The notes below the pieces were generated by a model. It was not told where the DNA came from. It did no database searches and was given only the letters and a program-made list of their open reading frames with translations. A stretch of DNA of 6,848 bases, from assembly GCA_946481105.1 (NCBI GenBank), contig CAMLMM010000089.1:1-6848 (forward strand). The letters run 5' to 3'. Source of the DNA: an uncultured Alphaproteobacteria bacterium. Its GTDB lineage: Bacteria > Pseudomonadota > Alphaproteobacteria > Micavibrionales > Micavibrionaceae. Positions 6,791 through 6,848 of this stretch are shown in pieces. The number at the start of each line of letters is the position of its first letter. Position 1 is the stretch's first letter. The translations under genes and the position numbers were made by a program.

Positions 6791-6848
6791 TTATAGTTTG
6801 AGTTCGTCGATATAGCTGGTCGCCGCGTCAACCATATGTACAATCTGC
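6791..6848 (-). CDS. C-terminal fragment of an unidentified gene upstream of trpA
   Basis: The last 58 bases read, on the minus strand, as an open frame of 18 codons ending in VDAATSYIDELKL and TAA (6791-6793), continuing beyond the right edge. The residue pattern looks like the end of a real protein (an amphipathic helix). It does not resemble a TrpB C-terminus, which normally carries a GRGDKD motif near its end. A second frame is also open to a TAA at 6787-6789, but its translation is less protein-like. The fragment is too short to name. Confidence 0.4.
   Translation of the reverse strand, partial: QIVHMVDAATSYIDELKL

Noticed and set aside
1..6848. tRNA or rRNA genes, CRISPR arrays, insertion sequences, phage genes, riboswitches
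   Set aside because: I saw no regularly spaced repeats, terminal inverted repeats, transposase motifs or structured RNA signatures; nearly all of the window is protein-coding.

Overview
The window looks like chromosomal DNA of a Gram-negative bacterium, most likely an alphaproteobacterium with intermediate G+C (judged by eye). The reasons are an LptE-type LPS-assembly lipoprotein directly followed by holA, and a trpA-accD-folC block; both arrangements are common in Alphaproteobacteria. No tRNA, rRNA, CRISPR array, transposase or phage gene was seen, so this is mostly housekeeping sequence with two less ordinary genes inserted among it.

Layout. Positions 1-1412 (minus) hold 470 codons of a PLP-dependent fold-type I aminotransferase whose 3' end lies beyond the left edge. 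It is easy to miss because no stop codon falls inside the window and it starts with TTG. Transcribed divergently from it, with only 44 bases between, are lptE (1457-1981) and holA (1978-2994), joined by an ATGA overlap. Next comes a small gene of unknown function (3061-3471, plus) with a near-consensus sigma-70-type promoter of its own; its 136-residue product looks like two copies of one short beta-rich module. It converges on a minus-strand block read right to left: the last codons of an unidentified gene (6791-6848), trpA (5949-6743), accD (4857-5891) and folC (3512-4870).

How the genes fit together. LptE acts in the outer-membrane LPS translocon and HolA in the replicative clamp loader; their pairing is positional rather than biochemical. 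TrpA makes indole for tryptophan, AccD is the carboxyltransferase beta subunit that makes malonyl-CoA for fatty acids, and FolC makes and polyglutamylates folate. accD and folC overlap by 14 bases and are probably translationally coupled; a possible extra promoter lies at the trpA/accD junction.

The parts most worth a second look are the unassigned long aminotransferase, its predicted promoter whose -10 box covers the lptE start codon, the two-module orphan protein, a ten-base promoter string (TTGACATAAT) shared by those two genes, and the gene before trpA, whose C-terminus does not look like TrpB.
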